DNA from: Plantago elongata
Taxonomy: Eukaryota; Streptophyta; Magnoliopsida; Lamiales; Plantaginaceae
Assembly: GCA_036897095.1 (NCBI GenBank)
Contig: JAYMSP010000586.1
Location: forward strand, 1 to 46,283
Direction of reading: 5' to 3'
Length of the DNA: 46,283 bases
Shown here piece by piece: positions 35,366 through 46,283 of this stretch; the stretch's first letter is position 1, and each line of letters begins with the position of its first letter. A program made the position numbers and the translations under genes. The notes below the pieces were generated by a model that was not told where the DNA came from, did not search any database, and worked only from the letters and a program-made list of their open reading frames with translations.

Positions 35366-37250
35366 ATGTTAGCTTTGTAATAGATCGAGTTGATGAGTGG
35401 TAACAATGTAATGATTGATTCAATTAGCGAATAATTTGAGTAGATTTCATGTAAATATAATTGACTGATTGTAATAAAACGATGGTAATAATATATTCTT
35501 GAGAAACAATGTAATTAAATATTCAAATTCATACTTTAACGTGATAAATGTAATTGTAATTAAAATAATTCCGAAATTAAGTTTTACGAACATATTTCTT
35601 CCTTAATCTTTATGCCTAAAATCCAATATGATATTAAAACTTTCTCTGTTTCGTGCTCATAATTTTAAATGTCCTGTCTAAGTTGTAGTTTTTTTGCTAT
35701 TTATAAAAAATAATATATATAAAATTTATATATCACATTACTTCTAATAAAGTCAAAACGCACACCTACACATGTAATATATAGTTATAATGTTATAATA
35801 ACGCTTATTATATTACATGTCGAAAAGTAAACTACAACAATATAGGACGATAGAGTATGTTAATTTTTACTTTTTTATTTCTTTTTCGTTTTCAGACTTC
35901 ATCATCAACTACTATTTCAATATTAAGTTTTATTTTTTGTGAGTTTCGAAAAGTTTAGAAAAATGAATGAAGTAGTAAATAAATTGAATAAAATAGAAGT
36001 ACTAATAAGGAAGAAATTTTCAAGGGATGTAAAATTCAAATTAGAAGGTATCGAAGTGAAATGAGATAAGTTTAGTCGGAAGGGACGGAGGATGATTACT
36101 CAGAGTTCAATCATTACTATGTACGTGACATCCAATCGTCCATCATTTTTGGGCTTAAAATATGGATTTCTTGATCATAATGGGTGTGATAAGGTGTCAT
36201 GGGCCATAAATGATATATAAATACCCTTATGACGTGTATCTGAATTCCTTTAAATATTCTTTTTAACTTAAATATACGTTTACCTTTTAAAATAATATAC
36301 GAGAAAATTAATAAAATTAATATTTAAATAGATTTTTCGGATATACGAGGAAATTTGACGGACCTTACACAGTAATTTTCGAATTCATATGGAAGTTTTG
36401 ATTGAATTTTAATTCAAATATAATTAAAATACTAATTAAATTTTAATTGAATTATAAAATGTTTTGTAATATATAAAAGTCGAATTTTTTGTTGGTTTTT
36501 ATAGATTACTTTTTTAATTAAGATATCTCACAATTAAACTTGAAAAATATATACACCCAAATTGCAAGGCAAATACAAAAATGTTTACATCTCAAATAAA
36601 ATGTCTAATATTGATCAATGAAATATTTTTAATATCAAATAATGTTTGATACCGATTGATTAACTTCTAAAATGACCATACAAATAATCTTGTCGAATTC
36701 AGAATCAGGCAATACCTTGAACTCTGATTTTGTGATTGACGTTGTCACGTTAGTAAAACTATATTATGAGTTTAAGGAAGTCCAACTACATACATTGGAT
36801 TTAAAGAAAGTATCCTCATGCGTACATAAGTAGTTTTTCATGTATACAATTTCGCAATACAAACAAAAATAAAAAATGCAAATAATTATACAATACTAAA
36901 TGATTGATATTATTCATTTATTACTCTTAGGTAAAAATGATTGATAGATTTGATTGTTTATTATTCATTTACTACTCTGAGGTAAAATTGATTGATAGAT
37001 TTGGTTGTTTATTATGCATTTACTCTTGGTACAATTGAGCAGAATAGATGGATGAATGATACCCTTGCCAAACAGATAAAGTTAAGCTAAAGCTAGCTGT
37101 TCTCTATTCTAACGTCTGAAAGATCTTTCCATTGGTCAATTCAATAAATGAACATCACACTCATCTTCTCCACTATCACATCTTATACCAAGTCCATTTT
37201 GTATGTTCAATTATCCAAATCAGGCTATTACTCACTGCTAAATAGCAGGT
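35366..37250. other. Long AT-rich intergenic stretch
   Basis: No gene-like frame. It contains a short tandem repeat at 36910-37027 (listed separately). The two flanking genes are both on the minus strand, so this is promoter side for MTP1 and 3' side for the TLDc gene. Confidence 0.45.
36910..37027. repeat. 51-bp tandem repeat, about 2.3 copies
   Basis: 'ttattcattta' plus 'gattgatagattt' recurs, with unit starts at 36910, 36961 and 37012, a constant 51-bp period. Confidence 0.85.
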
Positions 37251-37401
37251 TATCTTGACTTATAATCTCAAATGCCCAGGTAAGAAACCTGTTTAATGCG
37301 GCTCCCAGTTTGCTGTACGATACATAATTACACACGCTGCTACAGAACAAACAGTATATCAACACCAGTACAGTATATATATTTTATCGTGTGCAATCAG
37401 A

Positions 37402-40400
37402 TCATCGTTCCTCACGTCTAACTGTATTTGGATTAGACATCATGTCCATCATCATCTTCTCAGGCGAGTCCTCCCAATTTGAAAATGTCTTCAGGTCAAT
37501 CTATAAGGGTTTATATAAGATAAATGCATCAATTTTCTGCATAATGGAATCGCAAACTATCAATATCAGTGTAAATTAACTGGCTTGGTGTAAGTACCTT
37601 TCGCCTTTGATCAGTAAAGAGTTGCTCCCGCTTTTTATAAGATTCTTGAGTTCCACTCGCGGCTTTCCCCCCTAATCCCCACACCTCCACTTCCAAAACT
37701 GAGGCTTCAACAGGCAAGTACCCCTATATGCATGAAACAATATTCATTTTCGCTCTCGTTATGTTCTCACGAAATAGAATGAAGACAATTAAGACATCTC
37801 CCATAAATTACATGAGCAAGCTTCACTTAATTATTGTTGGCACAGACAAAAATAACATTGCTTTGGCATAGATAAATTCTACTTTCACCATAGGCATGAA
37901 TTATACTTTATTTTGAGAAAGCCAAAAGGTAAAATAAAAAGCTCTTTTCAAAACCTTTTTTTATTCTTCTTTTCACTTATTCATATCTAAGCAGAAGACA
38001 TTATTTAAGAAGGCTCTCTGTCTATTTCCAAAGTAAAGCATTATAGCAAACTACTTTCTGCTAGCCAGCCCAAAAAAGAAAAGGGAAAATAAAAGCTCTG
38101 AGATCATATATACCTGATTGAAGAATAGAGGGCCAGCTTGGTATGTTTTATCCACAGCATGGTGGCGTAAAGTAACTTTGGCAAAATCCTCTTCCAAAAA
38201 TATTCTCTCGTTTCCACTTGATCCACCGAATGCAATTCCAACTGGTTTTGGATGACTCTCGTATCTACCAGCTGGATGCAAATGGCTATAGACAAAGTTT
38301 TTCTCCCTTCCTGCAGAATGGTAAAACGAGAAAAACTCTGTTTAGGATCATCATGACAAGTAACAAACTCAAAGAACTTGCTGAAAATAAAGGGATAAGT
38401 TCCCCAACTCACCAGAAGATGGTATTGCATTGAACACTGGGTGTAGAGCATATAGACTACCAGATGTTCCATAGTACGCATCCTTATTTTCGAAACCCTG
38501 ATGAGTTAGTGCACCAATAATCCATCTATTTGTGCTGTTGTTCTCACATGCAGAAATAATCATCAACACCGGACCATTATAACCTTCCACATTTGACCAG
38601 AATCGATTGAGACCTTTCCCATGAACAGATGACCTGTAAATTGTCCAAAATACATCCAAAGTCAATATTCATTCGTAGTCTGAATAATAAGAGCATGAAC
38701 CTGCTGGATATCGCTCTTATGGCATGTAGAGTATTCTTATTGCTTTTGCACAGAATATTTTCCAAGAAGTGAGCATTCAAATAATTTAACTAAAAATTGA
38801 TAATGAATTAGAAACAAACTGTTGATCCACAAGGCACCAGACAATATTTATAGAACAAATCACGAAAATAGTACTACCACCAGGCAAGAATACAAATAAT
38901 CAAGGAAGATGGACATGGTCACACAGGGACTAGAACGTGTAGTACACTAACCGATAAATGAGGAAATCACTTGCTTCATCAACATCAATTGGAAAGGAAA
39001 CTTTCGATATCTCTTCATGTATAAGACCTCTCACCGTGAGTGAGATGGCCCAGGCCCTTCCAGAAGTTAAAAGGCAGGTATCTTGTGGCGAAGTTTCATC
39101 CGTGGAAGAGCAGGATGGTAGCTCCGACTTGTCCTGAAGTTAATTATTAAATGCATATAAGACTAGAACTCTCCCAAGTTCCAAAACACAAGAGAATTCA
39201 CATTCATCAAATCACTATTCCAGGGTTCAGCAAATAAAGATTTTTTTTTTTTTTGTGAATGATATTGGAACCTGAAATCTCTTTTGGTAAGTAGTACTCC
39301 CTCCGTATCAACAAACTTCATACATCTGTCATTTTTAGCCGTCCCACCAAACTTCATACATTACTAAAAAAGTAAGTTACCCCACCACTAACAAATAATA
39401 AACAATCTCAACTTTACACAAACATTACACTTTTTGCCACTAAAACTACAATTTTCCCCACCTTCTTCATTTTGTATCATTACTTTAACTTTTCGCATAA
39501 AACTATGTGCCAACCCTAATGTATGAAGTTTGATGGGACGGAGGGAGTAGTTAATTGTTTGGTTTACTTGTGCGATGAAACATCATGACACGAAACACTA
39601 ATCACACCCTGTAGGTCCGAGAAACTGAAAAACCCACTTAAAATAACCCATCCCCTACTCCTAAAAATAAGAAAACCTTAACTCTCTATTTCAAGCTTAT
39701 AATATAATCCGACATCAACCATAATAAGCTGCACATCTCACGACCATTCTGTGTCTTATACAAGACAAGAGTCATTCTTGTTACTGAACACAATCCAACC
39801 GCATATATCCTTTTCTACAATAAGGTTCTCTTTAGCAAAGCTAGCTCATAACCTAGCTGATAAGCTAGTTGATTTTTATAGAAGTGTTTAGTAAATCAGT
39901 TTTATAAGCTTCCTGAACAAGCTTACTAGGTCAGCTAGATTAGCAGCTAGGCGTTCACATAACAGACCTATTATGAAAATAAGCTCCTCGAGTTGATAAT
40001 TTGTGCAAAACAGAGACTAAGAAACAACTCACTCACACAGCTTTTGAAATTTCTCGATAGAAACCCATCTTAAAATTGATTAACTCAATAACACAGAGTA
40101 GCAAAATTACCACCCGAAACTTTTTAACATATGGTTAGCTCTCCAATAGACATGACACAATCCACATAACTTGCTCTCGAGTCTTCAACTGTAGTACGCA
40201 TATCATATCCATTTCTCCCAAATTTTCCTACTTGTATAATAAATCTAATACTTTATATCAGGTGAGTAAAAACCATTCCAACTCATATCTCAACAGGTTC
40301 AATCAAACACTAAAATTGAAAGAAGCAATACGCAAGACTAGGAACAGCGAGAAATCAAATTTTATAGAATTATCAAGTTTCTTACCTCACAAGTAGCGAA

Positions 40401-41438
40401 GTAGCAGAGTCTGGCATGGACGAACTGAACGAAGCAATCTGGGAGGTTCGGTGCGGTGTGCAAGGCCCATGAATGAAGTTTCACAGCAAGGAGTTGAACA
40501 TCAAAGTCTGCAACATCAAACTCACTGAAATCCAGTTTCTCAATATCCTCAGAGCACGATGCAGTAGCTGATGCTACCAAATGAGAAACATCAGGAAGAT
40601 TGCATTCCCCTTTTCTGTTTCCAGTATTAGGTTTTTGTCTACTAGAATCCCATGCAAAAATCCAACAAATCAGAAGAAGCATCAAAACTTCTTTGGGGTG
40701 GCAAAACCCACTTAATTTGTAATCCCCATCATATTGCTCAAATTGCAAGTTAACCGGCAGCTCAGCCTTCGAACAAGTAACTGAAAAGGCCCGCAACAAG
40801 TTATTGAATGACGCTGAAGCAACAGTCCTCGCACAACATTTCGTATACCCCCTCAAGAATTCAATCCAACTCACTCCATCTTTATCAACAACAAAGTACA
40901 AATCAACTATTACAGAACTTAAATGGCTAAAAAATCCCTTTAACTCCTTTGTCACCGTAGCCTGTTCCAAGTTGTTGAAATCCAACTCGAAACATTTCTG
41001 AAACAAACACAAGACATATAAATAAACACACTGAAAATTCATCCAAATGTTCCAGCACATTCGACGAAAATGCACCATATACAAGCATTTCTAATTCCAT
41101 TAACATTAGTCCATCAAAATTATATCTTTAACAAAGTAGCCTACTTGCAGTGGCAATAGAAGGAAAAAAAAAACCCCATCTTTCCTAAGAAACAATAAAT
41201 TTGAATATGGACGAATACTTTAGCATAATATATCAATGGAAAAAGGAAAGGACTATGAAAAAGTTAGTGGCTTTGCAATTACCTGAAGAGAAGTGAGGGG
41301 AATTGAGTGAGTTTGGGGATCGGAGAGAAGAGAGAAGGCTTTCTGAAGAGAGGAAAGAGCTCCAGTTGATGCAGCTAGTGATTGTACTTCCTGCAATTCC
41401 GGTGATACTTGTTGATCGGTTGATGACGATTGACCCAT
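37402..41438 (-). CDS. TLDc-domain protein with N-terminal myristoylation signal
   Basis: Seven exons on the minus strand join in frame to give 530 aa: 41283-41438, 40386-40997, 38952-39133, 38413-38633, 38114-38310, 37598-37723 and 37402-37500. The start 'MGQSSST' has Gly2 and Ser6, a good N-myristoylation signal, suggesting membrane attachment. Residues 83-105 ('DLYFVVDKDGVSWIEFLRGY') resemble an EF-hand with a shortened loop, unlikely to bind calcium normally. The TLDc domain runs from about 320 to 475: 'GLNRFWSNVEGYNGPVLMII', 'GALTHQGFENKDAYYG', 'LHPAGRYESHPKPVGIAFGG', 'LEVEVWGLGG'. Animal TLDc proteins (TBC1D24, OXR1, NCOA7) act in oxidative-stress protection or regulate V-ATPase; the plant role is little known. 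Intron 2 (1252 nt) carries a Stowaway MITE. Confidence 0.92.
39297..39547. mobile_element. Stowaway-type MITE in intron 2 of the TLDc gene
   Basis: The ends 'ctccctccgt' (39297) and 'acggagggag' (to 39547) are the standard Stowaway terminal inverted repeat, and both are flanked by the TA target dinucleotide (39295-39296 and 39548-39549). Inner ends pair too ('aaacttcata' with 'tatgaagttt'). It is 251 bp, with no coding capacity, and depends on a Tc1/mariner transposase elsewhere. Confidence 0.93.
39836..40005. repeat. AGCT-rich repeat-like segment in intron 2 of the TLDc gene
   Basis: Dense short palindromes ('tagctgataagctag', 'ataagctt', 'gtcagctag', 'agcagctag') with 'gtgtttagtaaatcag' resemble a dispersed plant MITE type. 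No defined ends found. Confidence 0.35.
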
Positions 41439-41768
41439 TTTGGTTTGATAACCGAATTTGGGTTTTCTTGATGATAGTGGTTTTTGTTGATTTCATATGG
41501 CTCCTGGAACTTCCAAGAGCCAAGACCAAACGCATTTTGCTGCGATCACGATCAAGCTTTGCTTACGGCTCCTATTTTTATTTTTTTATTTACATGCGAA
41601 CTTATTATAATAAGTTCAATTCAATTCAGTTTAGTTCGACTTCGTAAAGTCTTCTAAGAGATCAACAATTAATTTAGTTCAGTTCGCTCCGCAAAGTACT
41701 TAATTTGGGAAATCAATAAATAACTTAGAAGGTTATTTTGAGTAAATGAAGTACTTGGCTTTAAGAGT

Positions 41769-42190
41769 TAGGGAACAACTTAGGGAAACATTTGGGAACC
41801 ATCTGTTTGCAGAGATCTTAGACTAGGATAAATTATAAGGAGAACTCAATTGTCTGTTCTAGTGAATTTCATGTCTCAGAAAGGTCGAAGTGGATTAATT
41901 GGAGGATTACGCCACCTCCAGATACACTATAGTTGATGTGTTATTTACTTATTTTGTATTTACATTTCAGCATTAAACACACATACACATTTAATAATGT
42001 AAATGTTATTTACTTATTTTGTATTTACATTTCAGCATTAAACACACATACACATTTACTACTGTAAAGCACAATCTCATATATTTATCGCTTAAGTCTT
42101 CCGCTCTCTAAATTTAAGTACCAGAAACCCACCAGTTTTCTGAGAAGTAGTGTTTATTGACAAAAGTTTAAAAAAACTATTCAACCCCCC
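41769..42190 (+). repeat. Copia-type LTR fragment, copy B
   Basis: Same family and orientation as the start of the window, from 'tagggaacaactta' to 'actattcaacccccc'. It includes a 65-bp tandem duplication (41940-42004 and from 42005) not present in copy A. It lies upstream of the minus-strand TLDc gene. No coding part or clear primer binding site follows, so it is probably a solo or truncated LTR. Confidence 0.65.
41940..42068. repeat. 65-bp tandem duplication within LTR copy B
   Basis: The block from 'gttatttacttattttgtat' through 'catttcagcattaaacac' occurs at 41940 and again at 42005, almost identical. Confidence 0.9.
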
Positions 42191-42214
42191 ATAACATTTT
42201 CCTCTGTCGTTATT

Positions 42215-42850
42215 TAGACCAATACAAAAGATTTTATCCCGAAATTTTCGATCCCAAAAATGCAAATCCCGTTTGGAAAAAATATTGAATTCCCATATTA
42301 AATTTCGAGACGGAATTAAAATTGACTTCACATTCTAATTGGGATTGGGACTTAAATGGAATTTTATATATATTCATATAAAATATATATGTGTTATGTA
42401 AAATAGTAAATCATTATACTTTATAAGCAATATTGAATTATTTAATTTATTTTTATTGTACAATGTATCTTAAATTGAAATTACTTATTTGCACTACGAT
42501 TTTTATATCATCCATGAATGTTCTTGACTTTTGAAGTGAATTTAATCTTTAAATTTTCTTGTTGGTTAGATCAGACGAATTACATGTATAATGATCTTTA
42601 AAGTTCGAATCAAATATTTTATGTTGTCTATGTATTTGTTTAAGAATAGTAGAAAAACAACTTAATATTTAAATTTGATGATGAATATACATTAGGGTTA
42701 TTTGGAATCTCGAAAAGAAATTCCAATATCCCAATCCCGAAAAATCATGAATTTATTTGGGATGAAATTGAAATGTGAAATAATTATCCTGATATCGAAT
42801 TTTCATTCCTAAAATTCAAAAGTCCCAAAATTTCCAACCGACGTCCACAT
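42215..42850. repeat. Weak inverted-repeat pair, possible decayed element
   Basis: Segments at about 42215-42345 and 42700-42850 share blocks in opposite orientation ('gggattggga' at left, 'tcccaatccc' at right; 'gaaatttt' ends). Overall similarity is low. Confidence 0.3.
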
Positions 42851-44160
42851 AATTGTTAGCCCATATTTAAATATTATACGATTGGATACAACTTTATTAT
42901 GTAATAATACATTGTATACGAAATTAAAAAGTAAAGTGTTATTATTAAATCTAAAATAATTGTAATGGTTTGGTTTATATTATAATATTACCATTAAGTA
43001 CAATACAATAATACTCTTTACATATCTATCAAGAGTTATCACTATCACCTGACTGTGAAATTTGATATCCACCCCCACCACACCCATCTCATGTGTAACT
43101 TCATATCCACCACCGCCTAAACTTCAGATCTTATAAACATACCAAGTTCACGTGTATTAGTTTACCCCCCTATGCCACTTGTCCATGACTGTAGTCTATA
43201 GATTCTTATTCCCCTTTTGGTGAAAAATTCAACCAGATTCTCCATACTAATCACATCCAAAACCCCACCTAATCTCCTCTCCTCACTTAGATCTGTTATC
43301 TCAAACTACGGTAAAAAGTAAAAACTTAGTAAAGGATAATTCTATAAAAGAATAAATTTTGTATAATTATAAAAAATTCCCCTCTCAATTTAAGATTAGT
43401 TATAAATAAAATAAACTCCACATTATCATATTTCATTACTTTATTCAACTACGTCTTAATTAATTATACCTCCATATAATAATAAATGACATAATATTTA
43501 ATAATATTTATCTATATATTGATTTTCATTATAAAATTCAAGATGTGAAACACTTATTCAAAGTTGTTTTTAAAGTAATTTGAACTTTTGAGTGGTAATC
43601 ATATCGCTTAGCTTAAGTGTAAATAGTAATTCATTTATATATGGACTTTTTTATTGGACAAAAAACATCTCTAACTTGTCAAGTTAGTATTTAATAATTT
43701 TATTAAATAAATATAATATTTAAGTTGTGAATATTATATTATTATAAAAAATATATTTTTAATACAAACCTTTACTTAGGAATAAACTCTTTATATGCAT
43801 ATTTTTTCTCGGTCCCGACGATATGACTGTATGGAGTTTTTACAGTATAATTTTTTAAAATTAATTTAAATTAAACTGAAGTATAAAATTTAAATATATA
43901 TATATCTTTTTCGAAATAACAAAGATAGTTCGAGACTTCAACTTACCAATTAAGATTTATTTCGTTGTTAAAATTGAATGAACTAAATGAAATTAAACCC
44001 AATGGAATGAGTTTTAGACGAGGAGAACCCATCCACGTGTACGTCCAGATCCTAATCCAAATCCACCGACAATTACCCGTAACACCGTGAATAAATTATT
44101 CCCAATGACATTAACACATCATTAATCAACTGTCCTAACTAATTACACTTCACCAATATT
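42851..44160. other. Intergenic, AT-rich; promoter side of the methyltransferase gene
   Basis: No gene-like frame. The composition is strongly AT-rich until about 44000. Short C-rich stretches at 43070-43280 carry no recognised element. Confidence 0.4.
44033..44040. promoter_or_regulatory. G-box / ABRE-like site
   Basis: 'ccacgtgt' lies about 240 bases before the methyltransferase ATG and contains the CACGTG core bound by plant bZIP and bHLH factors. A second 'tcacgtgt' lies at 43148. A prediction from motif only. Confidence 0.35.
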
Positions 44161-44276
44161 TTCTTCTTCTTCTTCTTCTTCCACTAGACGCTCTACTCCA
44201 CACTGTTCACACTTCACTGATTCTCATTCTCATCTACCAAAACAACAAGAACAAGTAGAAGCACACACAGACACAA

Positions 44277-45521
44277 ATGGGTTCCGTTTCCTTAAAGATC
44301 GGAGATGGAACTGCAAGATTCAAGCGAGCATCCTACTGTTCTTCAGCAGTAAACCTTCTCATGCTCTTCTCCGTAATCACCACAAATCTCTTCGCTCTCT
44401 ACGCTTTCACATACCACCCACACTCCAACCATGCCCACAACCACAAGAACTTGTCCCTAATCTCAGAAAAAGTCAGCCTCATCCTCAGAGAGATCGGATC
44501 TTCCCAAAAGAAGCTGGCCCAGATGGAAAAACAGCTTCTTGGCTACGAAAGCATCGATCTTTCCAAGCCCAACATCGCCACTGAGCTCAAGGAGTTCCTG
44601 AACCATCACCAGTTGCCTCTAGGGAAAGATTCAAGAACTGGGATTACTGAAATGGTGGCTTCTGTGGGTCACTCTTGTGAGAAATCTGTTGACTTGTTGT
44701 CTCAGTTTATGAGTTATAAGGTCAACGGTCTTTGTCCGGATGATTGGAGTCTTGGGCAGAGGCTCATTTTGCAGGGTTGTGAGCCTTTGCCTAGGAGGAG
44801 GTGTTTGGCTAAGATCATTGGTAAGGCTAATTTGCAGCCTATTCCTCTTTCTTTTTGGAGTAATGTTAGTGAGAAGAGTTTTAGCTGGAGTGGTTTAGGG
44901 TGTAAGAGTCTTTCTTGTTTGAATAGTAAGAAGTTGAATAGGGATTGTGCTGGTTGTTTTGATATCTTACATGGTTATGAGGCTCAGAAGTATGTTAAGG
45001 CTAGGAGTAAGACTGACTTTGTTGTTGATGATGTGTTGGCAATGGGGAGTGGTGGGATTAGGATTGGGTTCGATATTGGGGGCGGTTCGGGGACTTTTGC
45101 GGCTAGGATGGGGGAGAGGAGTGTGACTGTGGTGACTGCCGCGTTGAACGTGGATGCGCCGTTTAATGAATTTATTGCGGCGAGGGGGTTGTTTCCGCTG
45201 TATTTGAGCTTGGATCATAGGTTCCCGTTTCAGGACAATGCATTTGATTTGGTTCACGTGGCGAATGGCTTGGATGTTGGAGGGAAGCCTGAGAAGTTGG
45301 AGTTCTTGATGTTTGATATAGATCGGGTGATTAGGGCTGGTGGGCTGTTGTGGTTGGATAATTTTTATTGTTCGAGTGATGACAAGAGGAGGGCTCTAAC
45401 TCGGTTGATTGAGAGGTTTGGGTATAAGAAGTTGAAGTGGGTGGTAGGGGAGAAAGTCAATGGTTCAGGGAAATCAGAAGTTTATTTGTCCGCTGTTTTG
45501 CAGAAACCGGTAAGGGTATAG
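44277..45521 (+). CDS. Golgi-type membrane methyltransferase (At1g29790-like)
   Basis: A single exon of 414 aa. It has a type II membrane anchor at residues about 22-46 ('SSAVNLLMLFSVITTNLFAL') after a short basic N-terminus, then a short coiled stalk ('EKVSLILREIGSSQKKLAQM', 64-83). The lumenal domain has paired cysteines ('CEPLPRRRC', 168-176). The SAM-binding motif I is 'IRIGFDIGGGSGTFAARM' (261-278), followed by 'FPFQDNAFDLVHVANGLD' (316-333) and 'IRAGGLLWLDNFYC' (352-365). This is the plant putative methyltransferase group around At1g29790, related to the pectin/cell-wall methyltransferases (DUF248/QUA2 type). Acceptor substrate unknown. The leader has a (TTC)n tract at about 44161-44180. 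The ATG at 44277 lies in 'caaATGGG', a good plant start context. Confidence 0.9.
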   Translation: MGSVSLKIGDGTARFKRASYCSSAVNLLMLFSVITTNLFALYAFTYHPHSNHAHNHKNLSLISEKVSLILREIGSSQKKLAQMEKQLLGYESIDLSKPNIATELKEFLNHHQLPLGKDSRTGITEMVASVGHSCEKSVDLLSQFMSYKVNGLCPDDWSLGQRLILQGCEPLPRRRCLAKIIGKANLQPIPLSFWSNVSEKSFSWSGLGCKSLSCLNSKKLNRDCAGCFDILHGYEAQKYVKARSKTDFVVDDVLAMGSGGIRIGFDIGGGSGTFAARMGERSVTVVTAALNVDAPFNEFIAARGLFPLYLSLDHRFPFQDNAFDLVHVANGLDVGGKPEKLEFLMFDIDRVIRAGGLLWLDNFYCSSDDKRRALTRLIERFGYKKLKWVVGEKVNGSGKSEVYLSAVLQKPVRV

Positions 45522-46190
45522 TGAAGATTGGATCTTAAATTGGATATATTGGAGATGGAGAACAGTGTTGCGGACATAGTCTTGCGTCTTAGTAGAATTC
45601 ATATCAGTTCGAAACTTGATGTGCCTATGATTCATTTCTCCTCTTGAATAAGTGAAGGCACTCTCCGAAGAAAATATTACAGGTATTTGCAACCAAAAGG
45701 TGTGAATTTCCTATGAAAGTTGTGATAGCTTTTCTATGCATAATACATTACTCATTCGTTCATTATATATTCATAGATGAACTTAGACTGGGGATTCATA
45801 TTTATTTGATAATGTAATTTAGTTTTATAATACTGAGTTGAGAATGCAGTTTTCCGAAAATGGAGATGACTTCATTTTTGCTTCAGCATTTTGTTCAAAC
45901 ATGTTATTAAACATTTATTGTAGCGGCAATGTGTTTTGTCAGGTCAATTCATACTTCATAAGTACAGTATTAGGAGTATGTCTTGTCTGATTGATGTATT
46001 TTGTTCTTGCCATTGGTTAATCTAGTGCTGAGTCCTGAACTGAACATATGAAATCATGAACTGCAGAGCTCCTGAGTTCTTTAGGACAGCAGATATTGAT
46101 TCTTCTATCGTCATAAAGATTTGTAATAATATGATGATATTGAACATGAGCATGTAAATAGGCTTCGTAATCAGAGGAATGTCCGAGCGG
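45522..46190. other. 3' UTR of the methyltransferase gene and spacer
   Basis: AT-rich. The first 250-300 bases are probably 3' UTR. No gene recognised. Confidence 0.4.
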
Positions 46191-46194
46191 GCTA

Positions 46195-46283
46195 GCTCTG
46201 AATACCACTTTGTTACGTCCCCGAGCTATGGTTGAACGGTAACAAGATAGATTAGAGAAGAAAGGGGAGAATTATTGACGAAA
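46195..46283 (-). mobile_element. Edge of an LTR retrotransposon (primer binding site and LTR end)
   Basis: On the minus strand, '...acgtaaca' (an LTR end in CA, corresponding to 'tgttacgt' at 46211) is followed by 'agtggtattcagagc'. That matches the usual 'TGGTATCAGAGC' primer binding site except for one extra T. The LTR continues past the window edge. The internal part to the left shows no recognisable gag or pol, so it is truncated or non-autonomous. Confidence 0.5.

Noticed and set aside
1-42190. The two LTR pieces as the ends of one giant retrotransposon
   Set aside because: The interval holds several intact unrelated host genes, and the pieces are diverged with different internal structure.
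44967-45257. 96-aa minus-strand frame
   Set aside because: Antisense shadow of the methyltransferase exon.

Overview
The window is nuclear DNA of a flowering plant, almost certainly a eudicot. It is AT-rich, with widely spaced intron-bearing genes of plant-specific families (BASIC PENTACYSTEINE, group I bZIP, MTP1, a methyl-CpG-binding-domain type protein) and plant transposons (Cassandra TRIM, plant L1 LINE, Stowaway MITE, copia-type LTR pieces). I cannot name the species from the sequence.

Layout. 1-5100: a copia-type LTR piece, then a complete Cassandra TRIM (446-1170, 5-bp target duplication, 5S rRNA-like LTRs), then a small MBD-like gene (+, about 3381-4756, possibly beginning at 1848). 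5110-10035: a full-length but decayed L1-type LINE on the minus strand, flanked by a 9-bp duplication. 11012-13820: TMEM42-like membrane protein (+). 16978-18090: BPC6-like GAGA-binding factor (+). 18616-18704: tRNA-derived SINE-like insert between 14-bp repeats. 19973-22369: group I bZIP factor (+). 24913-31002: 16-exon RCC2-like RCC1-repeat protein (+) with a GC-AG intron. 31362-31819: long-armed foldback MITE. 32230-33453: MTP1 vacuolar zinc transporter (-) with a 1.3-kb 5' UTR intron that contains degenerate ~200-bp tandem repeats. 37402-41438: seven-exon TLDc-domain protein (-) carrying a Stowaway MITE in intron 2. 41769-42190: a second copy of the LTR family seen at base 1. 44277-45521: single-exon Golgi-type methyltransferase (+). 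46195-46283: edge of another LTR retrotransposon.

Exon boundaries were worked out by hand from splice signals, reading-frame continuity and family similarity. The BPC, bZIP, RCC2, TLDc and TMEM42 models each read through in frame from ATG to stop. The genes are ordinary, mostly unrelated housekeeping or regulatory genes that happen to be neighbours. I see no operon-like or pathway cluster, and nothing that I would honestly call a new biological system. The most distinctive items are the intact Cassandra with asymmetric 5S decay, the tandem-repeat intron of MTP1, the foldback elements, and the divergent MBD-like gene with uncertain 5' exons.
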